Position numbers and translations under genes: made by a program
In this document: positions 45,531-54,993 of the stretch, piece by piece
Position numbering within the stretch: the stretch's first letter is position 1
How the letters are laid out: each line of letters starts with the position of its first letter
Notes under the pieces: model-generated
Seen by the model: only the letters and a program-made list of their open reading frames with translations
Database searches by the model: none
Told to the model about the DNA's origin: nothing
Assembly: GCF_003814005.1 (NCBI RefSeq)
Contig: NZ_CP033898.1
Coordinates: 2,046,001 to 2,110,000 of the forward strand
DNA from: Corynebacterium pseudopelargi
GTDB lineage: Bacteria; Actinomycetota; Actinomycetes; Mycobacteriales; Mycobacteriaceae
DNA: 64,000 nucleotides
Direction: 5' to 3'

Positions 45531-47143
45531 ATGCTCACCCGAGCCTGAAGGCTTGCATGGATATCGCGGCGAGTAGCGCGGGTGGTTTTGGCCTCGATCA
45601 CCCGGAAACCGCCGTACTCAGTGCTATCAATCAATGCCACGATGAGATCCTGCAGCGAATCCACCTGCTGATACTCCACCTCATAGCCCTGGCACAGCGC
45701 CTCAAGGTCGGCGTGATGGGGAGTGCCAAAGGCACGCTCGAAGCGCTCCCGATACTGCGGGGCGCCAACCTCTAAGGTCTCGAAAATGCCGCAGCCATCA
45801 TCATTTGCCACCACGATGGTGAGGTTTTCTGGGCGGGGTTGCTCACCGATAAGCAGGCCGCCAATGTCGTGCAAGAAGGTCACATCACCCATCAACGCCA
45901 CCGTGCGCGGCGGACGAAGCTCCGTCGGGTGTGCCTGCTGTAAGGCAAGGGCAATGCCGATGGCTTGCGAAACGCTGCCATCAATGCCTGCAGCACCGCG
46001 GGCGGCGAAGGTATCCACACCCGCGAAAGGCAGGCCCACAAATGCAGCATCGCGCACCGGATTAGAGGAGCCGAGAAACAGCGTGTCTCCGGTGCCGAGG
46101 GTATCTGCTACCGCTGCTGCTACATGCAATCCGCTCAAGCCGTGATCTTCGGCCAAAGTATCGCGCACCGCTTCTGCCCCAAGCTCTGCAGCGGCCTGGG
46201 CAATATTGAGCCATTCTTTGCTTGGCGCACCGCTAGCTTTCACCCGGGAGCCCACGGCCTTGGCCCGCTGGGCTGGATCGGTGATGGTGTTGCTTCGGCT
46301 CAGCACATACAGATCAATGGCGGGATCAGATAGCAGCGCCATCACCTCGCGGTGCAAGGTGGGATGGCCTACCACAATGATCTGCTCAGGCTTGGTGTTT
46401 ACTACATAGCCTTCTGCGGAAACCTGCTGCTTGCTAAACACCCCGGCAGCCAGCGGATGCACCGGGTGAAAAGGCGCGGGCGCGCTGGGTTCTGCGATGG
46501 TGGGGACATCTTCTAAGCCTGCCACCTCCCAGGCCTCATCTCCTGCGATAACCAAGGTTGGCTTTCTAAGATCAATGGCTACTTCGCCGTGATCTTTAAA
46601 AAGGCTCTGGTTGCTTCCGCGCTGGGGCTGCTCTGCCTGCGAAGGTGCTTCGAGCAGCGAATCTTCCACCAGTGGGGTATCGCATTGCACGTTGAGGTGT
46701 ACCGCGTGCGCTGTAAATGCTTGGTCGAGCTGCTCTAAGTGGGCAGCTTCGGAGATATTCACCGTGGGTGCGACATTAAAGATGCCGTCTTGCACGATGG
46801 TTTGATTCGCGCCGGTTCCTTGCAAACGCGCCGGACGATCAGCAGAGATCATCACCAAAGGCGTATGGGAGTAGGCGGCCTCCACCATCGCCGGGGCGCA
46901 ATTAGCCACCGCAGTACCCGAAGTGGTGATGATGGCAACGTGGCGGCCTTGCACCCGTGCCATACCTAAAGCCAAGAAAGCGGCGGAGCGTTCATCAATC
47001 CGGGTATGCACGCGAAGATCATTGCGCGCTAATACCGCAAGTGAAAGCGCGGAGTTCCGCGAACCAGGGCAAATCACTACGTCGCTAACAAAGCGGGCGA
47101 GTTCGGCGGCAAAAAGGCGTGCAAGCTCTGGCGAGGAGGTCAT
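45527..47143 (-). CDS. menD: SEPHCHC synthase (menaquinone)
   Basis: 538 aa. Thiamine-diphosphate enzyme that joins isochorismate and 2-oxoglutarate. Visible: the N-terminal [14 protein letters not shown], the catalytic glutamate region, [13 protein letters not shown], and the ThDP/metal motif [14 protein letters not shown]...ANDDG. ATG at 47143 with TAGACT 8 nt upstream, inside the tail of menC, so it may have its own leaderless transcript as well as read-through from menC (3-nt gap). Confidence 0.95.
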   Translation of the reverse strand: MTSSPELARLFAAELARFVSDVVICPGSRNSALSLAVLARNDLRVHTRIDERSAAFLALGMARVQGRHVAIITTSGTAVANCAPAMVEAAYSHTPLVMISADRPARLQGTGANQTIVQDGIFNVAPTVNISEAAHLEQLDQAFTAHAVHLNVQCDTPLVEDSLLEAPSQAEQPQRGSNQSLFKDHGEVAIDLRKPTLVIAGDEAWEVAGLEDVPTIAEPSAPAPFHPVHPLAAGVFSKQQVSAEGYVVNTKPEQIIVVGHPTLHREVMALLSDPAIDLYVLSRSNTITDPAQRAKAVGSRVKASGAPSKEWLNIAQAAAELGAEAVRDTLAEDHGLSGLHVAAAVADTLGTGDTLFLGSSNPVRDAAFVGLPFAGVDTFAARGAAGIDGSVSQAIGIALALQQAHPTELRPPRTVALMGDVTFLHDIGGLLIGEQPRPENLTIVVANDDGCGIFETLEVGAPQYRERFERAFGTPHHADLEALCQGYEVEYQQVDSLQDLIVALIDSTEYGGFRVIEAKTTRATRRDIHASLQARVSM

Positions 47144-47146
47144 GGT

Positions 47147-48172
47147 TTAGCAGTCTAGTGCCTCATCTGGCAGGTACTCCCATGCCTGCGCCAAACGCTT
47201 CAACCAGGCATCTTTGCGCGCCCCACTAGCTTGAAGTGCTTCTAAGCGCTCTGGCTCAGGTGCCAACATTTCGGCTTTGAGCCGGCCATCGACCAATTCG
47301 CGGCTGGCGGTGACATCTTCAAGGAATAGCCGCTGGGTGCCAAGGCCCGCGGCCGCAGGTGGCACATCGAATTCCTCATCATCGCTATGCCGCGGCAAGG
47401 CGGCCACTGCCGCAAGGCCGGCGTTGATGCCCACGCCGGTATCAAGTGCACTGGCAACGGTGATATCGAGGCCTTGGGCGCGCATAAACTTCGCTACCTC
47501 CAACACCTTGCGCACTCCGCCGATCGGCGCAGGCTTTACCACGGCCACATCAGCGGCTTTGGCGCGCGCCACCTCGTAGGGATCTTCTGCTCTTCGGATT
47601 GATTCATCGGCCGCGACTCTGAGAAAGATGCCACTGCGGACCAGACGATCGCGCAGTTGGGCAAGTTCGGCCACCGTGGCACAGGGCTGTTCCATATAGT
47701 CCAAAGGGCCAAGCTGCTTGGCGGCCTCTAAGGCCTCATCCACGCTCCAGCCACGATTGGCATCCACACGAATCTTGGCCAAAGGCCACAGATCACGCAC
47801 CGCCTGCACGCGGGCTACGTCTTGGGCAAGGCTTTGCCCAGGCTCTGCCACTTTCACTTTCACGGTGCTACAGCCCTCAAAGCGCTCAAGGATTCCTGCC
47901 ACATCTTCGGGTTGTACCGCTGGCACCGTGGCGTTGATATCGACCCACTCGCGCAGCAAAGGCGGTGGCCCCTGATAGGCCATTTCCAAGCCGCTGGCTA
48001 ACCAGTGGGCGGCCTCGGGTGCCGCATAATCTTCAAATGGGCAGAATTCGCCCCAACCGGCAGGCCCTTGGATCAGCAGCGCCTCGCGGGTTTGGATCCC
48101 GCGAAACTGCACTCGCATCGGCAGTGCTACGACATAGCTGCGTTCGAGGACGTCTTCTAAAGCAATCGCCAT
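47147..48172 (-). CDS. menC: o-succinylbenzoate synthase
   Basis: 341 aa from the ATG at 48172; the upstream extension to 48280 runs into the menC/menB intergenic region and is not used. Enolase superfamily: the KxK catalytic pair in TVKVKVAEP, metal ligands in IRVDANRGW and DYMEQPC, and RVAADESIRR. It dehydrates SHCHC to o-succinylbenzoate. TAGACT lies 8 nt upstream (leaderless). It is divergent from menB with a 140-nt gap and followed by menD. Confidence 0.93.
   Translation of the reverse strand: MAIALEDVLERSYVVALPMRVQFRGIQTREALLIQGPAGWGEFCPFEDYAAPEAAHWLASGLEMAYQGPPPLLREWVDINATVPAVQPEDVAGILERFEGCSTVKVKVAEPGQSLAQDVARVQAVRDLWPLAKIRVDANRGWSVDEALEAAKQLGPLDYMEQPCATVAELAQLRDRLVRSGIFLRVAADESIRRAEDPYEVARAKAADVAVVKPAPIGGVRKVLEVAKFMRAQGLDITVASALDTGVGINAGLAAVAALPRHSDDEEFDVPPAAAGLGTQRLFLEDVTASRELVDGRLKAEMLAPEPERLEALQASGARKDAWLKRLAQAWEYLPDEALDC
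47152..47157 (-). promoter_or_regulatory. menD: -10-like box upstream of menD
   Basis: TAGACT on the minus strand, 8 nt before the menD ATG, within the last codons of menC. Confidence 0.4.
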
Positions 48173-48180
48173 ACTTGCAG

Positions 48181-48186
48181 AGTCTA
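48181..48186 (-). promoter_or_regulatory. menC: -10 box of leaderless menC
   Basis: TAGACT on the minus strand, 8 nt before the menC ATG at 48172. Confidence 0.5.
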
Positions 48187-48298
48187 AACACCACCTGGGT
48201 CTCCCCACATGCGCGCCCTCAGGCTCCGCCGCCGCGCAGCCCCCATCACCGCGCAGGCTCGCGGCAATGCCTTGCGCCATCGCCAGGATTGAAGCGAC

Positions 48299-48304
48299 TA
48301 CATT
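48299..48304 (+). promoter_or_regulatory. menB: -10 box of leaderless menB
   Basis: TACATT, 8 nt before the menB ATG at 48313. Confidence 0.45.
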
Positions 48305-48312
48305 TGCTAGGT

Positions 48313-49272
48313 ATGAGCGAAGCCACCCAAAACTCCAAGCAATACTCCACGGATAATCCCTTTGATCCCACGCAGTGGAAACTGGTGGAAGGTTTTGAGG
48401 ATTTCAGCGACATCACCTACCACCGCCATGTGGGTGAGGGGCGCGAGAACGGCATTGTGCGCATCGCTTTTGATCGCCCCGAGGTGCGCAACGCCTTTCG
48501 CCCTCACACGGTAGATGAGCTCTACCGGGCGCTTGATCATGCTCGCCGCACCCCCGATGTGGGCGCGGTGCTCCTCACCGGCAATGGCCCGAGCGAAAAA
48601 GATGGTGGCTGGGCCTTTTGTTCCGGTGGCGACCAGCGCATTCGTGGCCGCTCGGGTTATCGCTACGCCGAGGGCGAAACAGCCGATACCGTCGATACGG
48701 CCCGCGAGCAGGCCGAGGGTGGGCGCCTGCACATTCTCGAGGTGCAGCGTTTGATTCGCACCATGCCCAAGGTGGTCATCGCTGTGGTCAATGGTTGGGC
48801 TGCAGGTGGCGGGCACTCGCTGCATGTGGTGTGCGACATGACCATCGCTTCACGCCAAGAGGCACGTTTTAAGCAAACGGACGCCGATGTTGGTTCCTTC
48901 GACGCCGGCTATGGTTCGGCCTACTTGGCCAAGATGGTGGGGCAGAAATTTGCCCGCGAGATCTTCTTCCTTGGCCGCACCTATGATGCAGAGACGATGC
49001 AGCGCATGGGTGCGGTGAATATCGTTGCCGATCACGGCGAGCTGGAGCAGGAGGCCATTCAGGCTGCCCGCGAGATTTGCGGCAAGTCCCCCACGGCCCA
49101 GCGCATGCTGAAGTTTGCCTTCAACCTCACCGATGATGGGCTGATGGGCCAGCAGGTATTCGCCGGTGAGGCCACCCGCCTTGCCTATATGACGGATGAG
49201 GCCGTGGAAGGCCGCGATAGTTTCTTAGAAAAGCGCGACCCCGATTGGTCCGCATTCCCCTACTACTACTAG
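48313..49272 (+). CDS. menB: 1,4-dihydroxy-2-naphthoyl-CoA synthase
   Basis: 319 aa from the ATG at 48313; a longer open frame to 47965 overlaps menC and its promoter. Crotonase fold with the MenB marks FDRPEVRNAFRPHTVDEL, FCSGGDQRIRGRSGY, VVNGWAAGGGHSLHVVCDM (oxyanion hole) and SFDAGYGSAYLAKMVG. It closes the second ring of menaquinone from o-succinylbenzoyl-CoA. Followed at once by menE and menA. Confidence 0.95.
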   Translation: MSEATQNSKQYSTDNPFDPTQWKLVEGFEDFSDITYHRHVGEGRENGIVRIAFDRPEVRNAFRPHTVDELYRALDHARRTPDVGAVLLTGNGPSEKDGGWAFCSGGDQRIRGRSGYRYAEGETADTVDTAREQAEGGRLHILEVQRLIRTMPKVVIAVVNGWAAGGGHSLHVVCDMTIASRQEARFKQTDADVGSFDAGYGSAYLAKMVGQKFAREIFFLGRTYDAETMQRMGAVNIVADHGELEQEAIQAAREICGKSPTAQRMLKFAFNLTDDGLMGQQVFAGEATRLAYMTDEAVEGRDSFLEKRDPDWSAFPYYY

Positions 49273-49294
49273 TTTGCGAGCCCCTGCCACCGCG

Positions 49295-50461
49295 ATGCAT
49301 ACCCTGGAAACATTCCCTATCCACCGTCTGCTGTTCCCTGAATCGGGATTGGGCTTTGCCCAGGCACATGCCACAGAGGAAGTGCTTGGGGCTTTAGAGT
49401 CTGCCATTGCAGGCCAGCGCACCCTCTTGCCGGTTTCTGAAGAAAACGAGGCGGTGTTGCGTGCTTCGCAGCGCGCCGGGCACGATATCGATCCTTCCGT
49501 TGCCTTGGTGGTGGCCACCTCGGGTTCTACGGGAACTCCCAAGGGGGCGATGCTCAGCCCCGCCAATGTGATCAGTTCTGCCGATGCCACCCACCAGTAT
49601 CTCGGCGGTGAGGGGCAGTGGCTGTTGGCGATGCCCCCGAATCATATTGCTGGCCTGCAGGTGTTGATCCGTTCGATGGTTGCAGGCTTTACCCCGGCGG
49701 TGCTCAATGTGGCTCAGGGCTTCCAGGTGCATGCCTTTGCCGAGGCCGCGGGCAATTTGGAGGGCAGGCGCTATACCTCGCTTACTCCCCTGCAGTTGCT
49801 CAAGGCCATGGATAGTTTGGAGGGCATCGATGCGCTTCGTAGCTTTGATGCCATTCTTGTTGGTGGCGCGCCTTTGCTTGTCGACGACCAACGTGCCGCA
49901 TCGGAACTGGGCATCACGTTGATTAGCACCTACGGTTCTTCTGAAACCTCCGGTGGCTGTGTGTATAACGGCAAGCCTATTCCTGGGGCGAAGGTGCGCT
50001 TGCGCGGCGAGCGCATTATCCTCGGCGGGCCGATGGTGGCTAGAGGGTATAGGAATATGCCAGACCATGAGGCCTTTGCTGAGCCTGGTTGGTTTGCCAG
50101 CAGTGATACTGGTGTGGTGGAAGATGGTGTCTTGCGCATTACTGGGCGCATGGACACGATCATTGATTCTGGGGGGTTAAAGATTCACCCGGAAGTCCTT
50201 GAGCATCGCCTGGCCAATGTGCCCGGCGTGCGGGCGGTGTGCGTGGTGGGCATTCCTGATCGGCGTCTTGGTCAGGCCATCGTCTGTGCTTTTGAGGGCG
50301 ATGCCAGCCCAGAGGATCTGATTGAGGCTCTTGATGATCTCCCCCGCTGGCAGCTTCCCAAACGAATGCTCAAGCTGGATGCTTTGCCGCTTATTGGGGT
50401 AGGCAAGGTGGATCGGCAGGCCATCGCGGCTTTGTTTAACAGCGACAAGACCAGGCAATAG
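49295..50461 (+). CDS. menE: o-succinylbenzoate-CoA ligase
   Basis: 388 aa from the ATG at 49295 (a TTG at 49274 is possible; neither has a good ribosome site). An adenylate-forming enzyme, somewhat short: the P-loop ATSGSTGTPKGAML, the YGSSETSGG motif, and the hinge and C-terminal KVDRQA lysine are intact. It activates o-succinylbenzoate for MenB. Translational coupling to menB, 22 nt upstream, is likely. Confidence 0.92.
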   Translation: MHTLETFPIHRLLFPESGLGFAQAHATEEVLGALESAIAGQRTLLPVSEENEAVLRASQRAGHDIDPSVALVVATSGSTGTPKGAMLSPANVISSADATHQYLGGEGQWLLAMPPNHIAGLQVLIRSMVAGFTPAVLNVAQGFQVHAFAEAAGNLEGRRYTSLTPLQLLKAMDSLEGIDALRSFDAILVGGAPLLVDDQRAASELGITLISTYGSSETSGGCVYNGKPIPGAKVRLRGERIILGGPMVARGYRNMPDHEAFAEPGWFASSDTGVVEDGVLRITGRMDTIIDSGGLKIHPEVLEHRLANVPGVRAVCVVGIPDRRLGQAIVCAFEGDASPEDLIEALDDLPRWQLPKRMLKLDALPLIGVGKVDRQAIAALFNSDKTRQ

Positions 50462-50508
50462 CTACCCGTTCTGCCGCGTAGGCGGGCGTGCGTGGAACAA
50501 TATCGCCT

Positions 50509-51399
50509 ATGAGTTCTTCTAAGCCACACACCGCCACCCCCGCCGATTGGCTCGAGGGGGCGCGGCCTCATACCTGGGCAAATGCCTTCGCACCAGTGCT
50601 AGCAGGTTCCGGCGCTGCGGCGTATGCCGGCCAGTTCCACCTTGGTCGCGCATTGCTGGCCGCCATCGTGGCGTGGGCGCTGATCGTGGGCGTGAATTAT
50701 GCCAATGACTACTCCGATGGCATTCGTGGCACCGATGATGATCGCTCTGGTCCTCTGCGCCTGACAGGCTCTGGCATTGCCAAGCCCGAGCACGTGAAGT
50801 TCGCCGCCTTCGGCGCTTTTGGCCTGGCAGGCATCGCCGGCATCTGGCTTTCTTTGCTTTCTGCCCCTTGGTTGATCCTGCTGGGCATCCTCTGCGTTGC
50901 AGGCGCGTGGTTTTATACCGGCGGCAAGAACCCTTATGGCTATCGGGGTTTTGGAGAGATCGCCGTGTTTGTGTTCTTTGGGCTGGTAGCTGTGCTCGGC
51001 ACCGAATACACCCAATCCGGGGCTATTTCCTGGGTGGGTCTTGGCTTGGCGGTAGCCGTTGGGGCGATGTCGAGTGCCGTGAACCTCACCAATAACTTGC
51101 GCGATATCCCCACCGACCGAGAGGCCGGGAAGATCACCCTAGCGGTCAAGCTTGGCGACGCCGCGACCAGGAAACTCTACCTGGGGTTAATGGCAACCCC
51201 CTTTGTAATCTCGCTGCTTCTGGCTGCCACCGCGCCTTGGGCCGCAGCAGGTGTGCTTGCCTTGCCTTTTGCCCTGGCTGCTGCTCAGCCGATTCGATCG
51301 CAGCAACAGGGCAAGGCACTTATCCCGGTGCTTGGGCTCAGTGGCAGGGCGATGCTGGTGTGGTCGATTGCCACGAGCGTGGCCTTGGCGCTGATTTAG
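50509..51399 (+). CDS. menA: 1,4-dihydroxy-2-naphthoate polyprenyltransferase
   Basis: 296 aa from the ATG at 50509. An integral membrane UbiA-type prenyltransferase with about eight helices. The first aspartate motif [14 protein letters not shown] and the second [17 protein letters not shown] bind magnesium and the prenyl diphosphate. It joins the polyprenyl tail to the ring, giving demethylmenaquinone for MenG. The stop interlocks by 4 bases with the convergent DUF4229 gene. Confidence 0.94.
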   Translation: MSSSKPHTATPADWLEGARPHTWANAFAPVLAGSGAAAYAGQFHLGRALLAAIVAWALIVGVNYANDYSDGIRGTDDDRSGPLRLTGSGIAKPEHVKFAAFGAFGLAGIAGIWLSLLSAPWLILLGILCVAGAWFYTGGKNPYGYRGFGEIAVFVFFGLVAVLGTEYTQSGAISWVGLGLAVAVGAMSSAVNLTNNLRDIPTDREAGKITLAVKLGDAATRKLYLGLMATPFVISLLLAATAPWAAAGVLALPFALAAAQPIRSQQQGKALIPVLGLSGRAMLVWSIATSVALALI

Positions 51400-51707
51400 C
51401 GCTTGGAAAGTTCTTCGCGCAGCCAAGCCTTGTGCGCTTTGCGCTGTGCGTCCCATCCGGCCACGGCTTGGGTGGCTCGCAGCCTCATGCCTTTGAATAC
51501 GAACATGGAAAGTGGCATGGCAACGATGAGTGCGAGTGTGGCCGAGATGAGCAGCGGCACGGGCGCGCCGATGGCTACGGCTAGAAGCTGGATTAGGGCG
51601 GTAAGGCCAATAAATAGCGCGAGCCTTGCGAGGCCGTAGACGATTACCGCACGGCGCGCCTCGCGCTTGAGCTGCGGATCAGGGGCTTGGGGTGCTTGCT
51701 CATTCAC
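51396..51707 (-). CDS. DUF4229 small membrane protein
   Basis: 103 aa with two close membrane helices (about 23-45 and 49-70) and a basic C-terminal tail. DUF4229 proteins lie near menA in many actinobacteria, and their role is unknown. Convergent with menA, whose stop codon overlaps its own by 4 bases. Confidence 0.75.
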   Translation of the reverse strand: MNEQAPQAPDPQLKREARRAVIVYGLARLALFIGLTALIQLLAVAIGAPVPLLISATLALIVAMPLSMFVFKGMRLRATQAVAGWDAQRKAHKAWLREELSKR

Positions 51708-51804
51708 AACCTCGTAGCCTACTCAACCCTGCTGGCGCAAAGGTAGTCTGGTACGAAAACTGAGTGGCGGTTGTGGATCAAGACTTGAAGTTAGGAGCGA
51801 ACTC

Positions 51805-52053
51805 TTGGGACGTCTCATTTTGATCATTTTGCTCATTGCCGCGATCTGGATTGCGTGGCGGGCATTTGGGCCTTCCTCTTGGAAGAAGAACACTGTGGAG
51901 CCTGAGGCCATTAAAGGCCCTGATGATGATCCTGAGTTCTTGTGGAAGCTGGAAAAGGAACGCTTTAAGCAGCAGCGTGAGCAGGAGCGATTAGAAAAGG
52001 AGCGCCGGCAGCGCGGCGAGGGCGAAGATAAACAAAAGAATGATGAAGGATAA
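51805..52053 (+). CDS. hypothetical single-pass membrane protein with charged tail
   Basis: 82 aa. TTG start at 51805 with AGGAG 7 nt upstream. A membrane helix (residues 3-20, LILIILLIAAIWIAWRAF) is followed by a highly charged, probably coiled-coil tail (about 50-82) rich in Glu, Lys, Arg and Gln. Not recognised. It ends just before a DtxR-like sequence and the ArsR gene. Confidence 0.6.
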   Translation: MGRLILIILLIAAIWIAWRAFGPSSWKKNTVEPEAIKGPDDDPEFLWKLEKERFKQQREQERLEKERRQRGEGEDKQKNDEG

Positions 52054-52056
52054 TCA

Positions 52057-52075
52057 TTTACTTAGCCTAGCCTTG
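52057..52075 (+). promoter_or_regulatory. possible DtxR-type box upstream of arsR-type gene
   Basis: The 19 bases here match the DtxR consensus (TWAGGTTAGSCTAACCTWA) at about 14 positions, with the central TTAGCCTA and CCT arms intact, and they lie 18 nt before the ATG at 52093. This is a modest match; binding is not shown. Confidence 0.35.
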
Positions 52076-52092
52076 CCTCTATAGTTGGAGGC

Positions 52093-52359
52093 ATGACGCT
52101 CGACCGCGCATCGCAAATTTTCAAGGCGCTTGGCGACCCTACGCGCCTACAACTTCTTCAGCTCGTGGCCGAGCAAGAATCAATCTGTGGAGTAGACCTC
52201 GCAGAGCATTTGGCCATCACCGCACCCACGGTGACGCACCACATGCAAAAACTCGCCGAGGTCAACCTGGTGCAACGCCACCGCCAAGGCAAGTGGACGA
52301 GGTATCAGGTCAATCCCGGCGAGTATCAGCGCATTGCAGCGCTGATTGACCAGCTCTAG
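52093..52359 (+). CDS. ArsR-family transcriptional regulator
   Basis: 88 aa, a minimal winged helix: FKALGDPTRLQLLQLV, the recognition helix region ITAPTVTHHMQKLAE and the wing LVQRHRQGKWTRYQVN. Only one cysteine (SICGVD) is present, so no clear metal site can be assigned. TTGGAGG lies just before the ATG. It is convergent with ccsB, with stop codons overlapping by 4 bases. Confidence 0.85.
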   Translation: MTLDRASQIFKALGDPTRLQLLQLVAEQESICGVDLAEHLAITAPTVTHHMQKLAEVNLVQRHRQGKWTRYQVNPGEYQRIAALIDQL

Positions 52360-53240
52360 TTCAGCCCCGCATAAGAGTGCAGGCCCGAGGTAACCAGGTT
52401 AATAAAGAAGAGGTTGAAGGTCATCGCAGCTAGGGCCAGGATATTAATCCAGGCCGCCTTGGTGTTTTGCCAACCCGAGGTTGCACGGGCGTGAAGATAC
52501 GCCGCATACAAAAACCAGGTGATGAACGAGAACGTCTCTTTAGGATCCCAGTTCCAGGGACGTCCCCAGGCGCTTTCTGCCCAAATGGCACCCAAGATAA
52601 TGCCCAGGCCAAACACGGGCACGGTAATAATCGCCGTGCGATACGCCACCAGATCTAGGCGCTTTGCGCTGGGCAAGGGTCGGGCGAGTTTGCCAAAGAA
52701 GCCCTTTTCTTTGCCCTCGGGCTGCCAGCGACGCAGCAGATATGCCAGCGAGGCAATACCTGAGATCAAACCGATGGATGCACCAGAAGAGACGATGGAG
52801 ACGTGGATGGGCAGCCACACCGATTGCAGGGCAGGCACCACCGGGGCTGCATCCGCATAGAGGTTCTTGCCACCGAGGAACAGCAGCGAGAGCACCGGCA
52901 CGAGCACCCAAGGCCACAGGGGCTTAAACTCTCTGCGCTGCATGAACACCGCCGCTGCCACCATGGCAAACAGGGTGATCATGGCGATGTATTCATAGAG
53001 GTTGCCAAAGGGGAAGCGGTGGGTGGCAAAGCCACGGGTCACCACAGAGACGATGTGCACCAAAATGCCCAACCACACCAGTGTTTGGGTCATGCCAATG
53101 AACTTGGTGGCACCTTCTGGTTTTTCGCCAGCGGCCTTCACGTAGAAGATCACCGAGAGCACTAGCGCCAAGAGGTAGATCACGAACGCTGTACCAAACG
53201 CCATGTCTGACAGCGAAGCGAGACTCGAATTGATTGGCAT
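52356..53240 (-). CDS. ccsB: c-type cytochrome biogenesis protein CcsB (ResC)
   Basis: 294 aa with about eight membrane helices and the heme-handling signature WGRPWNWDPKETFSFITW (tryptophan-rich WWD motif) toward the C-terminus. Together with ResB it forms the system II cytochrome c synthase that carries heme across the membrane and attaches it. The start at 53240 (MPINSSLASL) has GAGGTGAC upstream. Last gene of the cytochrome c cluster, 104 nt after resB. Confidence 0.93.
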   Translation of the reverse strand: MPINSSLASLSDMAFGTAFVIYLLALVLSVIFYVKAAGEKPEGATKFIGMTQTLVWLGILVHIVSVVTRGFATHRFPFGNLYEYIAMITLFAMVAAAVFMQRREFKPLWPWVLVPVLSLLFLGGKNLYADAAPVVPALQSVWLPIHVSIVSSGASIGLISGIASLAYLLRRWQPEGKEKGFFGKLARPLPSAKRLDLVAYRTAIITVPVFGLGIILGAIWAESAWGRPWNWDPKETFSFITWFLYAAYLHARATSGWQNTKAAWINILALAAMTFNLFFINLVTSGLHSYAGLN

Positions 53241-53344
53241 GTCACCTCATCCTTCGGGATTGCATCTCAGTATCGAACACACTACTCGTGCTCGACTAAA
53301 AGTTGAAATATGGCCTAGCCCCAGCCAAACGCCAAGGCCGGTGG

Positions 53345-54943
53345 CTAATCATCATCTTCGGGTTCCGGCAATCCCAGAAGGTGCCGGTGGATCTTCTGAT
53401 ATTCCTCACCCCAACCTGCACGGTCGGTGCGAGAAAGCCCGGCCGTTTCAATGCGGGTGGTGTGCTCGCCCTCTGGGTACAGGCGCACCCAGATCCTGCG
53501 GCGCTTGATCATGAGAGAACCAACCAAGGCGGTCAAGGAGATCAAGGAGAAGGCCAGCATCCACACTTGGGTGGGGTTGTAGCTGACTTGGTAGTTCGCA
53601 AACTCTTTTGCCCCGTCGAAGGTGATCTTCGTGCCGTCGTCAAGCGTGATGGATTCACCCACGCCAAGGTTCACGCGCTCAAGCTTTTGCAAGGCACCAG
53701 AATGCACCAGTGATTGATCAAGCGAGAAGATGCTCTGGCCACGGCCAGTATCGAGGCCGTTATCGCCGCGATACACATCGATGGCCACGGCCGGATCAGT
53801 CATGGCCGGATAGGAGGAGGTGAGCAGATTCTTGTTCTCGCCTTCCCACTGCGCGGTTGGGGCAAACAGCCCCTCGATGGCGATTTGGTGCTGGCGTCGC
53901 TCATAGAGATCCGGGTACATCCCCGCCGGCGGATCAAAGCGCATCACGCCGGAAGAAAGGAAGAAGGTGGGATCCTGCGGCTGCCACTGCACCGTCTGAC
54001 TGCGCTTTTCACCATTAGGCCACTCGATCGTAAACGTCGGGGCAAAACCGTGGCCTTGCAAATACACGCGATCGCCTGCCACACGCAGCGGGTGATTCAC
54101 CTTCAGCTCATAGTCTTTCCACGTCGAAGGATCGCTGAAGATATCTTCACCGGTGGCATAGGAGACATTTGAGCTAAACATCTCGGCTTGGCCATTGGGC
54201 AGGTAATCGGCCGAGAAATCATGCGCCTCGAAGCAAAATGGGTGCAGCCCAGTGCCGTCGAATAGCGGACCTGCGCGGAACGAGTCGTAATTCGCAGTGG
54301 CGGTGTTGCAGAACTGGGTGTTCTGATTCTTCTCCCTATCAGCAACAATGATCACCTGGCCCTCGTAGTGGTAGAGGTGGCCAATGGCCACCGTGACCAA
54401 CAGGCCAACCAGGCCAAGGTGGAACACGAGGTTGAAAAACTCGCGCAAATAGCCGCGCTCCGCGGCAAAAGAACGCGCACCGGCGCGGTCTTGTTCCGGG
54501 GTGTATTCGGCTAAATGCCAGCCCTTAAAGGTTGAGCGCACATCCGCTTCCACGGCCTGCATCGGCTTGTCCACGGTGCCCTCGCCGTGCCAGGGCATCC
54601 TGGATAAGTTCTTCGGCGCGCGCACCGGTGGGGTGCGCATCGCTTTATAGTGCTCGATGGAGCGAGGGATGATGCAGCCGATCAAAGAGATAAACAGCAG
54701 CAAGAAGATGGCGTTAAACCATGTGGAACGGAAGACGTCGAAAAGCTGGAGGCGATCGTAGATCTCTGCGATCTTGCCGTTGTTTTCGATGTACTCCTGT
54801 ACTTTTTGCTCGTTGAGCTGCCGCTGCGGGAGCAAAGCACCGGGGATGGCTGCGATGGCGACAAGGAAGAGCAACGCCAAGGCGGTGCGCATCGAAGTCA
54901 GCCAGCGCCAGGCGCGTTTCAGCCACAAAGAAATCGTCCGCAC
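53345..54943 (-). CDS. resB: cytochrome c biogenesis protein ResB
   Basis: 532 aa from the GTG at 54943, with AAAGG 6 nt upstream; an ATG at 54988 would add 15 residues. Three N-terminal membrane segments, a long extracytoplasmic domain and a fourth segment near the end (VWMLAFSLISLTALVGSLMI), the ResB/Ccs1 plan. It works with CcsB in heme attachment. It follows ccdA by about 50 nt. One copy of the 12-base element lies inside the coding region. Confidence 0.9.
   Translation of the reverse strand: MRTISLWLKRAWRWLTSMRTALALLFLVAIAAIPGALLPQRQLNEQKVQEYIENNGKIAEIYDRLQLFDVFRSTWFNAIFLLLFISLIGCIIPRSIEHYKAMRTPPVRAPKNLSRMPWHGEGTVDKPMQAVEADVRSTFKGWHLAEYTPEQDRAGARSFAAERGYLREFFNLVFHLGLVGLLVTVAIGHLYHYEGQVIIVADREKNQNTQFCNTATANYDSFRAGPLFDGTGLHPFCFEAHDFSADYLPNGQAEMFSSNVSYATGEDIFSDPSTWKDYELKVNHPLRVAGDRVYLQGHGFAPTFTIEWPNGEKRSQTVQWQPQDPTFFLSSGVMRFDPPAGMYPDLYERRQHQIAIEGLFAPTAQWEGENKNLLTSSYPAMTDPAVAIDVYRGDNGLDTGRGQSIFSLDQSLVHSGALQKLERVNLGVGESITLDDGTKITFDGAKEFANYQVSYNPTQVWMLAFSLISLTALVGSLMIKRRRIWVRLYPEGEHTTRIETAGLSRTDRAGWGEEYQKIHRHLLGLPEPEDDD
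54736..54747 (-). repeat. copy of 12-base element AGCTTTTCGACG (in resB)
   Basis: Exact 12-mer on the minus strand. It encodes L-F-D-V in QLFDVF. Confidence 0.6.
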
Positions 54944-54993
54944 AATGGACCTTTCACTTTTTCTTCTGCCCGCGAAGATCGCGGACATTGCAA

